Assembly (NCBI GenBank): GCA_964563135.1
Contig: CAZLWV010000014.1
Coordinates: 13,907 to 77,906 of the forward strand
Source of the DNA: JAAYAY01 sp964563135
GTDB taxonomy: Bacteria > Planctomycetota > Planctomycetia > Pirellulales > Thermoguttaceae
Length of the DNA: 64,000 bases
Direction of reading: 5' to 3'
The notes below the pieces were generated by a model, which was not told the DNA's origin, did no database searches, and saw nothing but the letters and a program-made list of their open reading frames with translations. Below, in pieces: positions 16,251-25,409 of this stretch (the stretch's first letter is position 1; each line of letters begins with the position of its first letter). The position numbers were made by a program, and so were the translations under genes.

Positions 16251-18013
16251 TGCAAAAGCGATCCATCTCGGCCTACACACCCAGCAATACCGATGCGGAA
16301 ACCCGGGAGCGTATCTTCGTCCAGCGCCATCAACTGCTGCATAAAACGGTCGGTTGGTGCGAGGAGAGCATGCTGACGGGCAACAAGCACCACGTGCTCT
16401 TCATCGGACCTCGCGGCTGCGGAAAGACCCACCTGGTGTCGATGGTCCACGACCGGGTTAGCAGGAACCTAGAGTTGGCCGACAAGATGCGAGTCGCCTG
16501 GCTGGGTGAAGACACGGTCTTCACCGGCTTGATCGACCTGGCCCTGGAAATCGCCGACGAGTTGGCGAAAGAGTATCCGAGCGAGTTCGAGTGTGACTAT
16601 CGGGCCAACGCACGATCTCTATCTTCGAACGATGCAGCGGAGCAGATCCTGGGCGAGATCGTCAGGCGACTCGGCGACAAGTCGATTCTCCTCGTCATGG
16701 AGAATCTCGACCGTGCCATGCGCGGATTGGGCGATACCGGCCAAAAGAAGTGGCGAGCCTTTCTTCAGGAACAGGGGCGGGTAGCGACCGTCGCAACGTC
16801 CCAGCAGTTATTCGAGGACGTATCCAGTCGCAGTGCCGCGTTCTACGGCTTCTTTGAGATCATTCATCTGGAACCTCTCTCGGTGGAAGATGCCCGAGAA
16901 CTGATGGAAAGAATAGCCCTTGAGAACGACAAACAGGATCTGGTGGAGTTTCTGAAAACGCCCGAAGGCCGCTACCGCGTTCGCGCACTCCATCACTTGG
17001 CCGGCGGAAATCACCGCATGTACGTCTTGCTGTCGGAGTTCCTCACCAAGGAATCCCTCGACCAACTGGTGGCCTGCTTCGAGGAACTCGCCGACGAGTT
17101 GACGCCGTATTTCCAGGAGCGACTCGGCTCGCTCTCCCCGCAGCAAGCGAGGATTGTCCAGTCCTTGTGCAGTGGCGACGGTGCCATGACCGTCAAGGAA
17201 ATCGCGGAAGACACGTTCATCGCCGAAAGGAACGCCTCCCGGCAACTGGGCGAACTCAAACAGAGAGGGTATGTTGCCTCAGAAAAGCGCGGGAAAGAAG
17301 CCTTCTACGATATGACCGAGGCCTTAATGCGGCTGTGCCTTGACGTCAGGAAACGACGGGGCAAACCGATCAGGCTGGTGGCCGCTTTCTTGCGTGCGTG
17401 GTACTCTGCCGAGCAGAAAGGCTTGTCCTTGTCCAAGCGTGGCGACATTCATGCCAAACTTGGTGACTCCGACAAAGCGATTGCCGACTGCTCCGCCGTG
17501 ATCGAGATGGTCGGAATATCGTCTTCCATACGTACATGCGCACTGTTTTCCCTGGCAGAAGTGATGATGCCCATGAGGTCACTCGACGAATCCATCGAGA
17601 GTCTCCAGCGTGCCTTTCAGGATGGCGATCCGGAGACAAGTGAATATGGCGGGGACCCAAAAGCGATCATCGAGAACATCCTTCGCCGAGAACATCCGTC
17701 ATGGCCTGAATTCATCGAAAAGCTCATCCCCGTCTATGCGCAATACGGCAAACTGAATTCGCTCGGCAGCGGTCTGACAGAATCAATCACCACGCTCGAC
17801 AAAGGCAGCTACTCGGAGGATCAGCTCGATCTCTGGAATTCCAGTTGGCAGAAGTTCGGCGGTAAGTACGAGGAACTCTCCATCCCGATTGCCGCGTTGG
17901 ATGCTGCAGTCCAAACCATCAAGTCCGATAGCGACCGCCCCCTCTTCAAACTGCCCCTGGAAATCCGCAACCTCGTTCGCCCGCTTCTTAAGAATACACT
18001 GTCGCTCTCTTGA
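16247..18013 (+). CDS. ORC/Cdc6-like AAA+ ATPase with winged-helix and repeat-rich C-terminus
   Basis: A 588-aa protein whose ATG overlaps the stop of the preceding frame (ATGA), which indicates translational coupling. Walker A is GPRGCGKTH (residues 54-62) and Walker B is ILLVMENLD (147-155). A sensor-like stretch (VATVATSQQLFE) and the ORC-like HHLAGGNHRMYVLLSEFLT follow. Residues about 305-390 form a winged helix (AMTVKEIAEDTFIAERNASR, LKQRGYVASEKRG, AFYDMTEALMRLCLDVRK). The C-terminal 200 residues include TPR-like helices (SKRGDIHAKLGDSDKAIADC). Architecture suggests an ATP-dependent DNA- or chaperone-like switch, as in mobile-element or STAND-type regulators. The role is unknown; the operator array 600 bp upstream is an obvious candidate target. 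Confidence 0.82.
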   Translation: MMQKRSISAYTPSNTDAETRERIFVQRHQLLHKTVGWCEESMLTGNKHHVLFIGPRGCGKTHLVSMVHDRVSRNLELADKMRVAWLGEDTVFTGLIDLALEIADELAKEYPSEFECDYRANARSLSSNDAAEQILGEIVRRLGDKSILLVMENLDRAMRGLGDTGQKKWRAFLQEQGRVATVATSQQLFEDVSSRSAAFYGFFEIIHLEPLSVEDARELMERIALENDKQDLVEFLKTPEGRYRVRALHHLAGGNHRMYVLLSEFLTKESLDQLVACFEELADELTPYFQERLGSLSPQQARIVQSLCSGDGAMTVKEIAEDTFIAERNASRQLGELKQRGYVASEKRGKEAFYDMTEALMRLCLDVRKRRGKPIRLVAAFLRAWYSAEQKGLSLSKRGDIHAKLGDSDKAIADCSAVIEMVGISSSIRTCALFSLAEVMMPMRSLDESIESLQRAFQDGDPETSEYGGDPKAIIENILRREHPSWPEFIEKLIPVYAQYGKLNSLGSGLTESITTLDKGSYSEDQLDLWNSSWQKFGGKYEELSIPIAALDAAVQTIKSDSDRPLFKLPLEIRNLVRPLLKNTLSLS

Positions 18014-18170
18014 GCCCACCCGAGTCTTCCGTCACACTCATCCCGCCTGCCGTCACCGCTTCACGTTCTGCGGCAAGCACGGCCCCATGAAGATCATGGG
18101 TCTCCCTGGCCGAGCCGATCCAGTCAGGCCGTACCTCCCTGGGCAGCAAGGGCTATGGAAGTCCATGAGT

Positions 18171-18200
18171 CTGACGCAAGGGCTCTCCATCCTGTATGAT
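18171..18200 (+). promoter_or_regulatory. possible promoter of coaX
   Basis: CTGACG (18171-18176) and TATGAT (18195-18200) are separated by 18 nt and stand 39 bp before the likely coaX start. Only the -10 is close to consensus. Confidence 0.3.
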
Positions 18201-18238
18201 TCTGGTTGGGAAACCTTCGATTCCGGGTACCTCGATCC

Positions 18239-19030
18239 GTGCCACCGCTGAATTCCACACCGCTGCTTGCCGTCGACATCGGAAACAACCGCGTGAAGAT
18301 CGGTTCGTTTTCCGCCGTTTCGCAGTCGGGTATTCCCGAACCGGAAGAAACCTGGGTTGTTCCCGGCGAGACTCCCTCCCTGGCATCCGTCTGTGCCCGC
18401 TCAGCACCGTCCGGCGAGACACTCAACTGGTGGATCGGCAGTGTCAACCGCCCGACCACCTCCCGGCTCCTCGACTGGCTCGGCCGTCATCGTCCCGGCG
18501 ACGCGATCACGCTGCTGGCCTCAGGCGACGTCCCCTTGGAAATCGAACTGCCCCGCCCCGACATGGTCGGGATCGATCGTCTGCTCGCGGCCGTCGCCGC
18601 CAACCGCATCCGCCGGGCCGATCACCCGGCCGTGATCGTCGACCTTGGCACGGCGATCACGGTCGACCTGGTCTCCTCCAGCGGTGCCTTCCAGGGCGGC
18701 GCGATCCTCCCCGGCACCGAGATGTCTGCCCGGGCACTGCACGACTACACCGACCTCCTGCCGCAAATCGAGATGTCGGAACTCATCGACCCCCCACCGC
18801 CGCTGGGCAAGGCCACCGATCTGGCCATGCGATCGGGCCTCTACTGGGGCACTGTCGGCGCCGTGCGGGAGCTCGCCTCCCGCATGGTCCCTTCCGGCTC
18901 CGCCGAGCCGGAACTGTTCGTCACCGGGGGCGCCGGTCCCATGGTTGCCCGCCTCGTCAGCGCCTCCGCCCGTCACATACCCCACCTCACCCTGGCGGGC
19001 ATCGCGCTGACCGCCGCCTGCCAGCCATAA
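18239..19030 (+). CDS. coaX: type III pantothenate kinase
   Basis: CoaX phosphorylates pantothenate, the first step of coenzyme A synthesis, in the cytoplasm. From a GTG start the protein is 263 aa, the usual length. It shows the ASKHA-fold signatures of type III kinases: LLAVDIGNNRVKIG at the N-terminus with the catalytic Asp, PDMVGIDRLLAAVAA, IVDLGTAITVDLV, GGAILPGTEMSARAL and a C-terminal LFVTGGAGPM. A TTG eleven codons upstream (18206) is an alternative start. The gene begins about 225 bp after the AAA+ gene and marks the return to housekeeping sequence. Confidence 0.92.
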   Translation: MPPLNSTPLLAVDIGNNRVKIGSFSAVSQSGIPEPEETWVVPGETPSLASVCARSAPSGETLNWWIGSVNRPTTSRLLDWLGRHRPGDAITLLASGDVPLEIELPRPDMVGIDRLLAAVAANRIRRADHPAVIVDLGTAITVDLVSSSGAFQGGAILPGTEMSARALHDYTDLLPQIEMSELIDPPPPLGKATDLAMRSGLYWGTVGAVRELASRMVPSGSAEPELFVTGGAGPMVARLVSASARHIPHLTLAGIALTAACQP

Positions 19031-19380
19031 GCCCGATCCGCCGTCCCCCGGTTGCCTCGGAACGTGGACTCCCCGCTGCAGCCGGCCTGGCACTCTTCCC
19101 CAAACCCTGCCCTCAGGGGAAACAGGATCGAGTCGCAACCGGCCAGGACCCGGGCTCCCACCTACCCCCTCTCCGGATGGCCCGAAGGCTTCTTGGTTTG
19201 CCTTTCCCGCCCCCCACCCCCTATAAATGACATAGATGTCTGCATGGAAAGAACCTGTGGCCACCCGACGGGAGACCGCAAAGCAGCCGGGCTTCCCCCC
19301 GTTGCCCTCGTGCACTGACCGTGCAGGCGTCAGTAAGATGTGGTGATCCTCTCCCTCGCCTCCCTCCGCGGAGCCCTCCC
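19031..19380. other. intergenic region, nothing recognised
   Basis: This GC-rich, pyrimidine-biased spacer separates coaX from the next secreted protein gene. A short AT-rich patch (TATAAATGACATAGATG near 19208) is the only promoter-like feature, and it lacks a matching -35. The in-frame extension of the next gene back to 19321 has no signal peptide and is not supported. Confidence 0.35.
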
Positions 19381-20757
19381 ATGCTGAGCAAGCCCCACCT
19401 GGCGGCCCTCGTGGTCTTCCTGGCGATTGCCGTTTTGTGCCCCCCGGCACCTGCCTGCAACACGCCTGTCTACCGCTACGCCATGTACAACTGGCAGACG
19501 TCTCCCTACATCGTGTTCTACTTCTACGAGGGCCAGATCCCCGAGGCCGACCAGGCGGTCCACAAGAGTCTCGCGAAACTGGCGGAAGAGTTCCCGCTCC
19601 AGGCCAACGTGCGGCTGGAGCCGATCGCCGTCTCCGATACGGCGAAGATGGAAACCCTCCCGCAGTTCGTCATCGACGCCTGGAAAGCCCACGAGAACGG
19701 CAAGACGCCCGCCTATGTCATCTTCTCGCCGACTCGTGCCCACATCTATTCCGGCTCGCTCGATGCCCAGTCTGTGGAAAAACTGGTCCATTCGCCCGCC
19801 CGCCAAACCCTCGGCGAGCTGCTCGCAGAGGGCAATGCGGCCGTCATGATCCTCCTGACCTGCCCGAACGAAGCCGAGAACAAAAGGGCCGAAGAGGCCC
19901 TGGCCGGACTCTGCAAGACGGCCGAGGCAGGAGAGATCCCCGTCGAACTACAGTTGCCCCCCATGGGACTTCCCGGACAGTCGGAAGGTGACGAGCAGGC
20001 CTCCGCCGCCGACTCTGCGGATGCCAGGAAGCTGGGGATTGCCGTGCTCAAGGTCAATCGCAACGATCCGGCCGAAGAGTTCTTCGTTCGCATGCTCATG
20101 GCCATCGAAGACGACCTCAAAGACTACGCCGACCAGCCGATGATCTTTGCCGGCTACGGCCGTGGCCGGGCCCTGGAACCCTACATTGGCAAAGGCATCA
20201 CCAGCGAAAACCTGGTCAATGTGGTCGCGTTCCTGGCCGGTGCCTGCTCTTGCCTGGTCAAGGAACAGAACCCCGGCGCCGATCTGCTCGTGAAGTGGGA
20301 CTGGGAGAAGACGGCTGACAAGATGGCCGAAAACGATCCCTCCCTGAATTACGATTCCTCAGGGTCCCCGTCGTATGCCGAATTCCCGGTCGAACCGGCC
20401 GCTGCCGCCGGCGCTTCGTCGGCGGATGCGGCCAGCGGCGACGTCCGAACGCCGCAACCGGCCGCCTCTGAGGTGGTCCTGGCGGCATCTGCGGAAAAAG
20501 ACCCTTCCTCCGCAATGGCCGCCGCGCCCTCCCCGTCCGAAGCGTCGATCGAGGCAAATGGCGAGCCCCTCAGCGGCGCCCCGGCGGTTGCCCAAGCCAT
20601 CCCGGCTTCGTCATCCGACAACTCCCCCTTGCAGAGCACGGCGGCCCCAGCCGGTTCGTTCTTCGGCCGGCGGATGGCCACCTACGCCATAGGTTTCGGC
20701 GCGATTGCCGTGGGTGTCGTCCTGGCAGGCCTTGCGCTGGTGATGCGGCGATCGTGA
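19381..20757 (+). CDS. exported protein of unknown function with C-terminal membrane anchor
   Basis: A 458-aa protein. A signal sequence (MLSKPHLAALVVFLAIAVLC) is followed by ACNTPVYRYAMYNW. The Cys could be lipidated, but the preceding PAPA does not fit a standard lipobox. Residues about 30-330 form a folded region with thioredoxin-like hints (VYRYAMYNWQTSPYIVFYFY, LPQFVIDAWKAHENGKTPAY). Residues about 340-430 are an Ala/Ser/Pro-rich linker, and the end is one transmembrane helix (IGFGAIAVGVVLAGLALV) followed by MRRS. It is probably displayed on the outer face of the inner membrane. The family is not recognised; similar proteins seem typical of planctomycetes. Confidence 0.75.
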   Translation: MLSKPHLAALVVFLAIAVLCPPAPACNTPVYRYAMYNWQTSPYIVFYFYEGQIPEADQAVHKSLAKLAEEFPLQANVRLEPIAVSDTAKMETLPQFVIDAWKAHENGKTPAYVIFSPTRAHIYSGSLDAQSVEKLVHSPARQTLGELLAEGNAAVMILLTCPNEAENKRAEEALAGLCKTAEAGEIPVELQLPPMGLPGQSEGDEQASAADSADARKLGIAVLKVNRNDPAEEFFVRMLMAIEDDLKDYADQPMIFAGYGRGRALEPYIGKGITSENLVNVVAFLAGACSCLVKEQNPGADLLVKWDWEKTADKMAENDPSLNYDSSGSPSYAEFPVEPAAAAGASSADAASGDVRTPQPAASEVVLAASAEKDPSSAMAAAPSPSEASIEANGEPLSGAPAVAQAIPASSSDNSPLQSTAAPAGSFFGRRMATYAIGFGAIAVGVVLAGLALVMRRS

Positions 20758-20906
20758 ATGCAAAGCAGTAACCCGCACTCCACTGGCCGCCGGCACAGGT
20801 TTCTGAGGTGAATGGCCCGGCTCAACCGGCCGGTCCGGCATCGCGGAACCATTGCCGGGGCAGTCACCACCGCGCCGCGCCCCATACCCGCGCATAGAGT
20901 GTTGTG

Positions 20907-20925
20907 CGCGGGCCTTTCGCCCGCG
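20907..20925. terminator. GC-rich hairpin between convergent genes
   Basis: CGCGGGC (20907-20913) and GCCCGCG (20919-20925) form a 7-bp stem with a 5-nt loop, between the stop of the anchored protein (20757) and the stop of floA (20973). It could serve either strand. There is no T-tract. Confidence 0.35.
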
Positions 20926-20972
20926 ACCTTCGCCCGCGACTCTCCCCCGCCTTCTTCGCTTCCTCGGTGCCC

Positions 20973-21980
20973 TCAGCCCTTCGAACTTGTGCGGCCTTCC
21001 ACGTTCCCCTCGCGAAATGCCGAGGCCATGGCCATCGGTACCTCCGCCTCGGCCAACACGACCAAGGCGCGATTCTTGGCCACCTCCGCCTTCATCTCCT
21101 GCTCGCGGGCCATCGCCTGGGCTCGCCGCTCCTCGGCCTTCGCCCGGGCCACCCGGGTATCGGCCTCCGCCTGGTCGGCCTGAAGACGAGCGCCGATGTT
21201 CTGACCTACGTCGATGTCGGCAATGTCGATCGAAACAATCTGAAAGGCCGTTTGCGCGTCCAACCCACGCTGGAGCACGGCCCGCGATATGCTGTCCGGA
21301 TTCTCCATCACCTCCAAATGCCTCTCCGCAGATCCGATCGCTGTGATGATCCCTTCGCCCACACGGGCGATGATCGTGTCTTCGGTCGCCCCGCCGATCA
21401 ATCGCTCCAGGTTCGTACGCACAGTTACCCGAGCGCGAACCTTCAACTCCACACCGTTTTTTGCAATCGCGCTGAGCGTCGACTTCCCCTTGCTCGTGTC
21501 GGGGCAGTCGATCACCTTCGGATTCACGCTCGTCTGCACGGCGTCCAGCACGTCGCGGCCGGCCAGGTCGATCGCCGCCGCCTGGTCGAAATCCAGCGGA
21601 ATATCGGCCCGGTGGGCCGCGATGATCGCACGGATTACCTTCGGCACGCTGCCCCCAGCCAGGTAATGAGCCTCCAGCCGGCGGGTCGTCACCCCCGTCT
21701 CCCGCTCGCTCCCGATCCCCGCCTGCATGGCCATGATCTTGCCCTGCACGATCACCCGGGCATCGACCTGCCGGAAACTCATCGCGATCAGGCTCAGCAG
21801 GCTCACGTTGGCGTTCGACATGTAGGCCTGGAACCAGATCGATCCGTACTTGGCAATGATGAAGATCATCAGCACCGTGAACATCAGACCGACTACGATG
21901 CCCACGACCATCGGGAGCCCGTGCTCCGTCAGAACATTCTCTTGTGCCAGCAGAATCGGCAGATTGGCAAACATCAGCAT
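20973..21980 (-). CDS. floA: flotillin-like protein FloA
   Basis: FloA (UPF0365 family) is a bacterial flotillin that organises functional membrane microdomains. The 335-aa length is usual. A GGGAGA lies 6 nt before the ATG. An N-terminal membrane hairpin (VVGIVVGLMFTVLMIFIIAK) is followed by the family signatures SLLSLIAMSFRQVDARVIV, YLAGGSVPKVIRAIIAAHRA, LDFDQAAAIDLAGRDVLDAV and GVELKVRARVTVRTNLERLI. The Ala/Glu-rich coiled coil (EAEVPMAMASAFREG at the end) mediates oligomerisation. The start is 540 bp from the divergent GTPase gene. Confidence 0.95.
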   Translation of the reverse strand: MLMFANLPILLAQENVLTEHGLPMVVGIVVGLMFTVLMIFIIAKYGSIWFQAYMSNANVSLLSLIAMSFRQVDARVIVQGKIMAMQAGIGSERETGVTTRRLEAHYLAGGSVPKVIRAIIAAHRADIPLDFDQAAAIDLAGRDVLDAVQTSVNPKVIDCPDTSKGKSTLSAIAKNGVELKVRARVTVRTNLERLIGGATEDTIIARVGEGIITAIGSAERHLEVMENPDSISRAVLQRGLDAQTAFQIVSIDIADIDVGQNIGARLQADQAEADTRVARAKAEERRAQAMAREQEMKAEVAKNRALVVLAEAEVPMAMASAFREGNVEGRTSSKG

Positions 21981-22520
21981 GGCGGTCTCCCAGGAACCCT
22001 ACGCAATGCACCACCCACGGCCGTACTCACGCTGCCGCGAGGGTCTTGGGCCAACAGCTCTCGCAGTCGAGAGCCTTTTGCACAACACTTTCCAGCCGGC
22101 AAGGGCAGGCACCCCCGGCCATTTCGACATCGGCTCTAACATAACGGGTTGCACGGATAAGGGAATAGTGTTGGGGAACAAAACATGCCTGGTCCCCTCC
22201 CACGGCGGGGCAAACCGCTTCCGATCCTCCTCCGGCAAACCTCCCTGGTATTTCGCTGATCTGCGGCCGCTCTTGTGGACGATCTGAGCCAATCCCGCCC
22301 GATTCGGCACTTCTCCACCACCAAGGGTGAAATGCTGGCAAGAAACGGTGGCAAGAACGGAAAAGGGGGATCGGCAGGTGGGATGGCCGTTCTCCCCGGC
22401 CATTCTTGCAGGGCCAACATCCTGCGGATCGCTGTCCAGACTCGCCAACCCGGAATCTGCTATACTTCCAACGTCCTCAACATACTGATCGGAAACCGCG
22501 ATTTGCCCGACACCGTCGAT
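21981..22520. other. divergent intergenic region between floA and the membrane GTPase gene
   Basis: No gene is supported. An extended -10 element (TGCTATACT, 22458-22466) lies 55 bp before the chosen GTPase start, without a good -35. An open frame continues upstream of that start to 22275, but its composition (GEMLARNGGKNGKGGSAGG) does not look like conserved protein. For floA I see no convincing promoter. Confidence 0.35.
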
Positions 22521-24308
22521 ATGCCCCGCCCCGAACTGGCACATCTCGAACTCCTGGCCGAAATCGACACGCTCACGCGGACGCTCCAGCGATGGGCCGA
22601 TTCAGCTCCGGAGTGTGAGGAAGCCAGGATCTCCAGCGCTCTGGTCCGCCAGCTTGTCGATCGGGCCGCCACCGCCCGGGTGCGTCTCGAAGCTCCGCTC
22701 ATCGTCGCCACCCTGGGGGGCACCGGAACCGGCAAGAGCGCCCTGGTCAACGCCCTGGTAGGACGCGAACTGGTTGCCTCCGGCCGCCAGCGGCCCACCA
22801 CTCAGCGTCCGAGCCTGATCTGCCGCCCCGATCTCACCCCGGAACTGCTGGGCATCGACCCCGGCAGCGTCGACCTCGTGCACGACGATTCCCCCGCCCT
22901 GGCCGACCTGATCCTGATCGACTGCCCCGACCCCGACACAAGCGAAAATGCGGAAGCGGCGGAAACCAATCTTGCGCGCCTCCGGCGAGTCCTGCCCCAC
23001 TGCGATGTCCTCCTGATCACCGCCACGCAGCAGAAATACCGCTCGGCCCGCGTCGCCGCGGAACTGGCCGCCGCAGCCCCCGGGGCCCGGCTGGTCTTTG
23101 TGCAGACCCATGCCGATGCCGACGAAGACATCCGCAACGACTGGCGAGGCGCCCTGGGTGAGCACTACGAAACGGGGCACATCTATCGAATCGACTCCCT
23201 CTCCGCACTCTCCGACGCCCAGCACGGCATTGCCCCGCGCGGCGAATTCGGCCGCCTGGTCGATCTTCTCACCGGCGAACTGGCCGGCACCGCCTCCAGC
23301 CGCATCCGACGCGCGAATCTTCTCGACCTGATCGACGATACCCTCGCCCGTTGCCAGCAGCGGCTCGACCTCTGGCCGCCTTCCGTCCAGCGTCTGGCGG
23401 AGGCCATCCAGCAGCAGCGGGGCCGCCTCGGGGCCAGGCTGGCCCAGCGGATGGAAGGCGAACTGTTGGCTGCCCGGCGAGGCTGGGAGATGCGGCTGGT
23501 GGGCCGCGTGGCCTCGCGCTGGGGATTCAGCCCCTTTTCCTTGGTCCTGCGGATCTTCCAGGGGCTCGGCTCGCTTGTCTCCGGCGCCCTGCTTTTCCGC
23601 GTGCGTTCGACCGCCCAGTTGGCCCTTTGGGGGGCCATGGAAGGAGCCAGAAACTGGCAGCGATACCGCACCCAACGCCGTGCCGAACAGAGTGCAAGTC
23701 GTGCTCTGAGCGACCTCTGGACCGAGGAGGAACTGCGCGAAGCGGTCCTCGTGCTCGACGGCTACGCGATCGAGGCCGGGATCGACCGCCTTCCCAAAGA
23801 CACCCCCGCCCTGGCAGCCAATGCCATCCAAGCCGGACAGCAATTCGCCGCCCAGGCCACCGCCCAGCTCGACGCCCTGGTCGATCGGGTGGCCGATCGG
23901 CACGCCGGCTGGCTGACCCGCTGGAGCTACGAAATCCTCTTCAGCGCCATGCTCGTTCTCGTGCTCGTTCGCCCCGCCAAAAACTTCTTCTACGATTCCT
24001 GGGTCGCTCCCCAGGCGGTCCCCGTCCTGGGACTCGATTTCTACCTGGTCTCCGCCTTCTGGCTCCTGGTGTGGGCCATGCTCCTCCTCTGGCGTTTCAC
24101 CGGCCGCCTGCGGCGAGGACTCAAGCGCGAGATCCGCCGGCTGGTGGCCCAGTGGCGCGATGCCACCCCCGCAACCGGCCTGTTCGACTCGCTCCAGTCC
24201 CAGTGCGATCGGGCGCGCCTGTTCCACCGCGACCTGGCCGACCTGCGCCAGACAGTGGGCCGCCTCCGCGTCCGCCTCGACCTGCCCGACCTGGGCCGCC
24301 GGCGCTGA
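22521..24308 (+). CDS. membrane-associated dynamin/YfjP-like GTPase
   Basis: A 595-aa protein from the ATG that begins MPRPELAHLELLAEIDTL. The G domain has P-loop GGTGTGKS (residues 66-73), a Thr-rich switch I (SGRQRPTTQRPS), G3 DCPDPDT (134-140, where DxxG is normal) and THAD in place of the G4 NKxD. The middle is helical (coiled coil around residues 270-320). The C-terminal third has hydrophobic segments, among them EILFSAMLVLVLVRPAKNFF and VSAFWLLVWAMLLLWRF, so it is membrane-bound. Such proteins may act in membrane remodelling or in coupling to cell-envelope events; no specific role is shown. It ends 11 bp before the convergent HNH gene. Confidence 0.8.
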   Translation: MPRPELAHLELLAEIDTLTRTLQRWADSAPECEEARISSALVRQLVDRAATARVRLEAPLIVATLGGTGTGKSALVNALVGRELVASGRQRPTTQRPSLICRPDLTPELLGIDPGSVDLVHDDSPALADLILIDCPDPDTSENAEAAETNLARLRRVLPHCDVLLITATQQKYRSARVAAELAAAAPGARLVFVQTHADADEDIRNDWRGALGEHYETGHIYRIDSLSALSDAQHGIAPRGEFGRLVDLLTGELAGTASSRIRRANLLDLIDDTLARCQQRLDLWPPSVQRLAEAIQQQRGRLGARLAQRMEGELLAARRGWEMRLVGRVASRWGFSPFSLVLRIFQGLGSLVSGALLFRVRSTAQLALWGAMEGARNWQRYRTQRRAEQSASRALSDLWTEEELREAVLVLDGYAIEAGIDRLPKDTPALAANAIQAGQQFAAQATAQLDALVDRVADRHAGWLTRWSYEILFSAMLVLVLVRPAKNFFYDSWVAPQAVPVLGLDFYLVSAFWLLVWAMLLLWRFTGRLRRGLKREIRRLVAQWRDATPATGLFDSLQSQCDRARLFHRDLADLRQTVGRLRVRLDLPDLGRRR

Positions 24309-24319
24309 CGCGTCCCGAC

Positions 24320-24913
24320 TCAGTCCTCCAGCTCCACGTTCCAGTACGCCTCGCTGATGAACTTCGCCCAACTCTCGACCCGCACGTCCTGAACAGCGAA
24401 AAGCGGGCTCCAGCGGGGCGCTTTGGGCTTGCGCCGCAGCCGCATGTTGGCCTCGGCCGGCGTGCGGTTCGCCTTCCGGCGATTGCACTCGGCACAGGCC
24501 AGCACGCAGTTTTCCCACCTCGATACCCCGCCGCGCGACCGTGGAATGACGTGGTCGATCGTCAACGAGTCGCTCTCGGGCTTCTTGCCGCAGTACTGGC
24601 ACGCCCAGTGATCCCGGCGAAACAGATTCCGGCGGCTGAAAGTCACCGTGGTCCGCGGCCCCCGATCGCATTCCACCAACGTGATCACCTCCGGTGCACG
24701 CAGCCGCATCCGCACCGCCTGGACGAAGTCTTCCCCGTCGCGGGGCCGCAGCGCCGCCCAGTCATCCCAGGTGTACGTCTGATAATCGCTGGGATCGACG
24801 ACTCGCGCCGTCTCGTTCCAAAGAAGCACCAACGCCCGTGCCACCGTCGCCACTCGAATCGGCTGCCAGTAGCGGTTCAGAACCAGAGTCGGACGTTGAA
24901 GAATAGGTGACAC
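24320..24913 (-). CDS. HNH endonuclease family protein
   Basis: The GTG start at 24913 is preceded by CCCTCCC on the plus strand (GGGAGGG in the mRNA) at 8-nt spacing and gives a 197-aa protein starting VSPILQRPTLVLNRYWQPI. The HNH core is CQYCGKKPESDSLTIDHV then IPRSRGGVSRWENCVLAC and AECNRRKANRTP: a DH pair (residues 120-121), Asn135, and two CxxC zinc knuckles (105/108, 140/143). This conserved short family is widespread in bacteria as single chromosomal genes, probably nucleases of unknown duty and not selfish elements. No homing context or split gene is visible. Confidence 0.9.
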   Translation of the reverse strand: MSPILQRPTLVLNRYWQPIRVATVARALVLLWNETARVVDPSDYQTYTWDDWAALRPRDGEDFVQAVRMRLRAPEVITLVECDRGPRTTVTFSRRNLFRRDHWACQYCGKKPESDSLTIDHVIPRSRGGVSRWENCVLACAECNRRKANRTPAEANMRLRRKPKAPRWSPLFAVQDVRVESWAKFISEAYWNVELED

Positions 24914-25409
24914 AACACGAGCCCTCCCAACAATGACGCGCACCTCTCGCGCCACGAGTTATCGACGATTTCTGTTTCCCGTGTGCCTGCTCGTCCCACA
25001 CGCGGCCGTTCACCGATGGCTCTATGAATGAGTCTAACGGGTCTTCCCGGATTTGTCACATGATGCCCGCCAATTGGGTGGTGTGCATGCGGCGAGGGGC
25101 CTGCTCCCAAGCGCCAGACGCTCGATTATCCCGTCAGGTGACAAGCGGACGGCCTGTCCGCCGGGGGCCAGAGGCGCGCCGTACGGGCAAAGACGCACGG
25201 TCTGCCTCGCGCACCTTACGGCACGCCCCGGGCCGCTCCTCGCACAACCCTCATGGCCGTCACGAACCGGACTGTGCTTTGACCCTCCAAAGGGTGTGAC
25301 CTATAGATAGATATGGAACGTCCCGATCTCGGACGCCCCTGCCGTGGATTGCGACCAGTTCGCGGCCCCAGATACACACCATCTTTCGATCCTGCCCGTT
25401 TCGGCGAAC
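24914..25409. other. intergenic region, includes promoter of the coiled-coil gene
   Basis: This 496-bp spacer lies between the divergent HNH and coiled-coil genes. Apart from the promoter at 25279-25307 I see only GC-rich unstructured sequence, with short inverted repeats such as GGCCTGTCCGCC near 25150. No open frame shows a family signature. Confidence 0.4.
25279..25307 (+). promoter_or_regulatory. sigma70-type promoter for the coiled-coil protein gene
   Basis: TTGACC (25279-25284) and TATAGA (25302-25307) are separated by exactly 17 nt, close to consensus. Transcription would start near 25314, giving a leader of about 95 nt before the ATG at 25410. Confidence 0.55.

Noticed and set aside
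22602..24671. 689-codon minus-strand open frame
   Set aside because: Antisense to the membrane GTPase, which has clear GTPase motifs; the shadow runs into the HNH gene and shows none.
24320..24913. Homing endonuclease or restriction enzyme
   Set aside because: The gene is a full-length member of a common stand-alone HNH family, with no intron, intein, methylase or split host gene around it.
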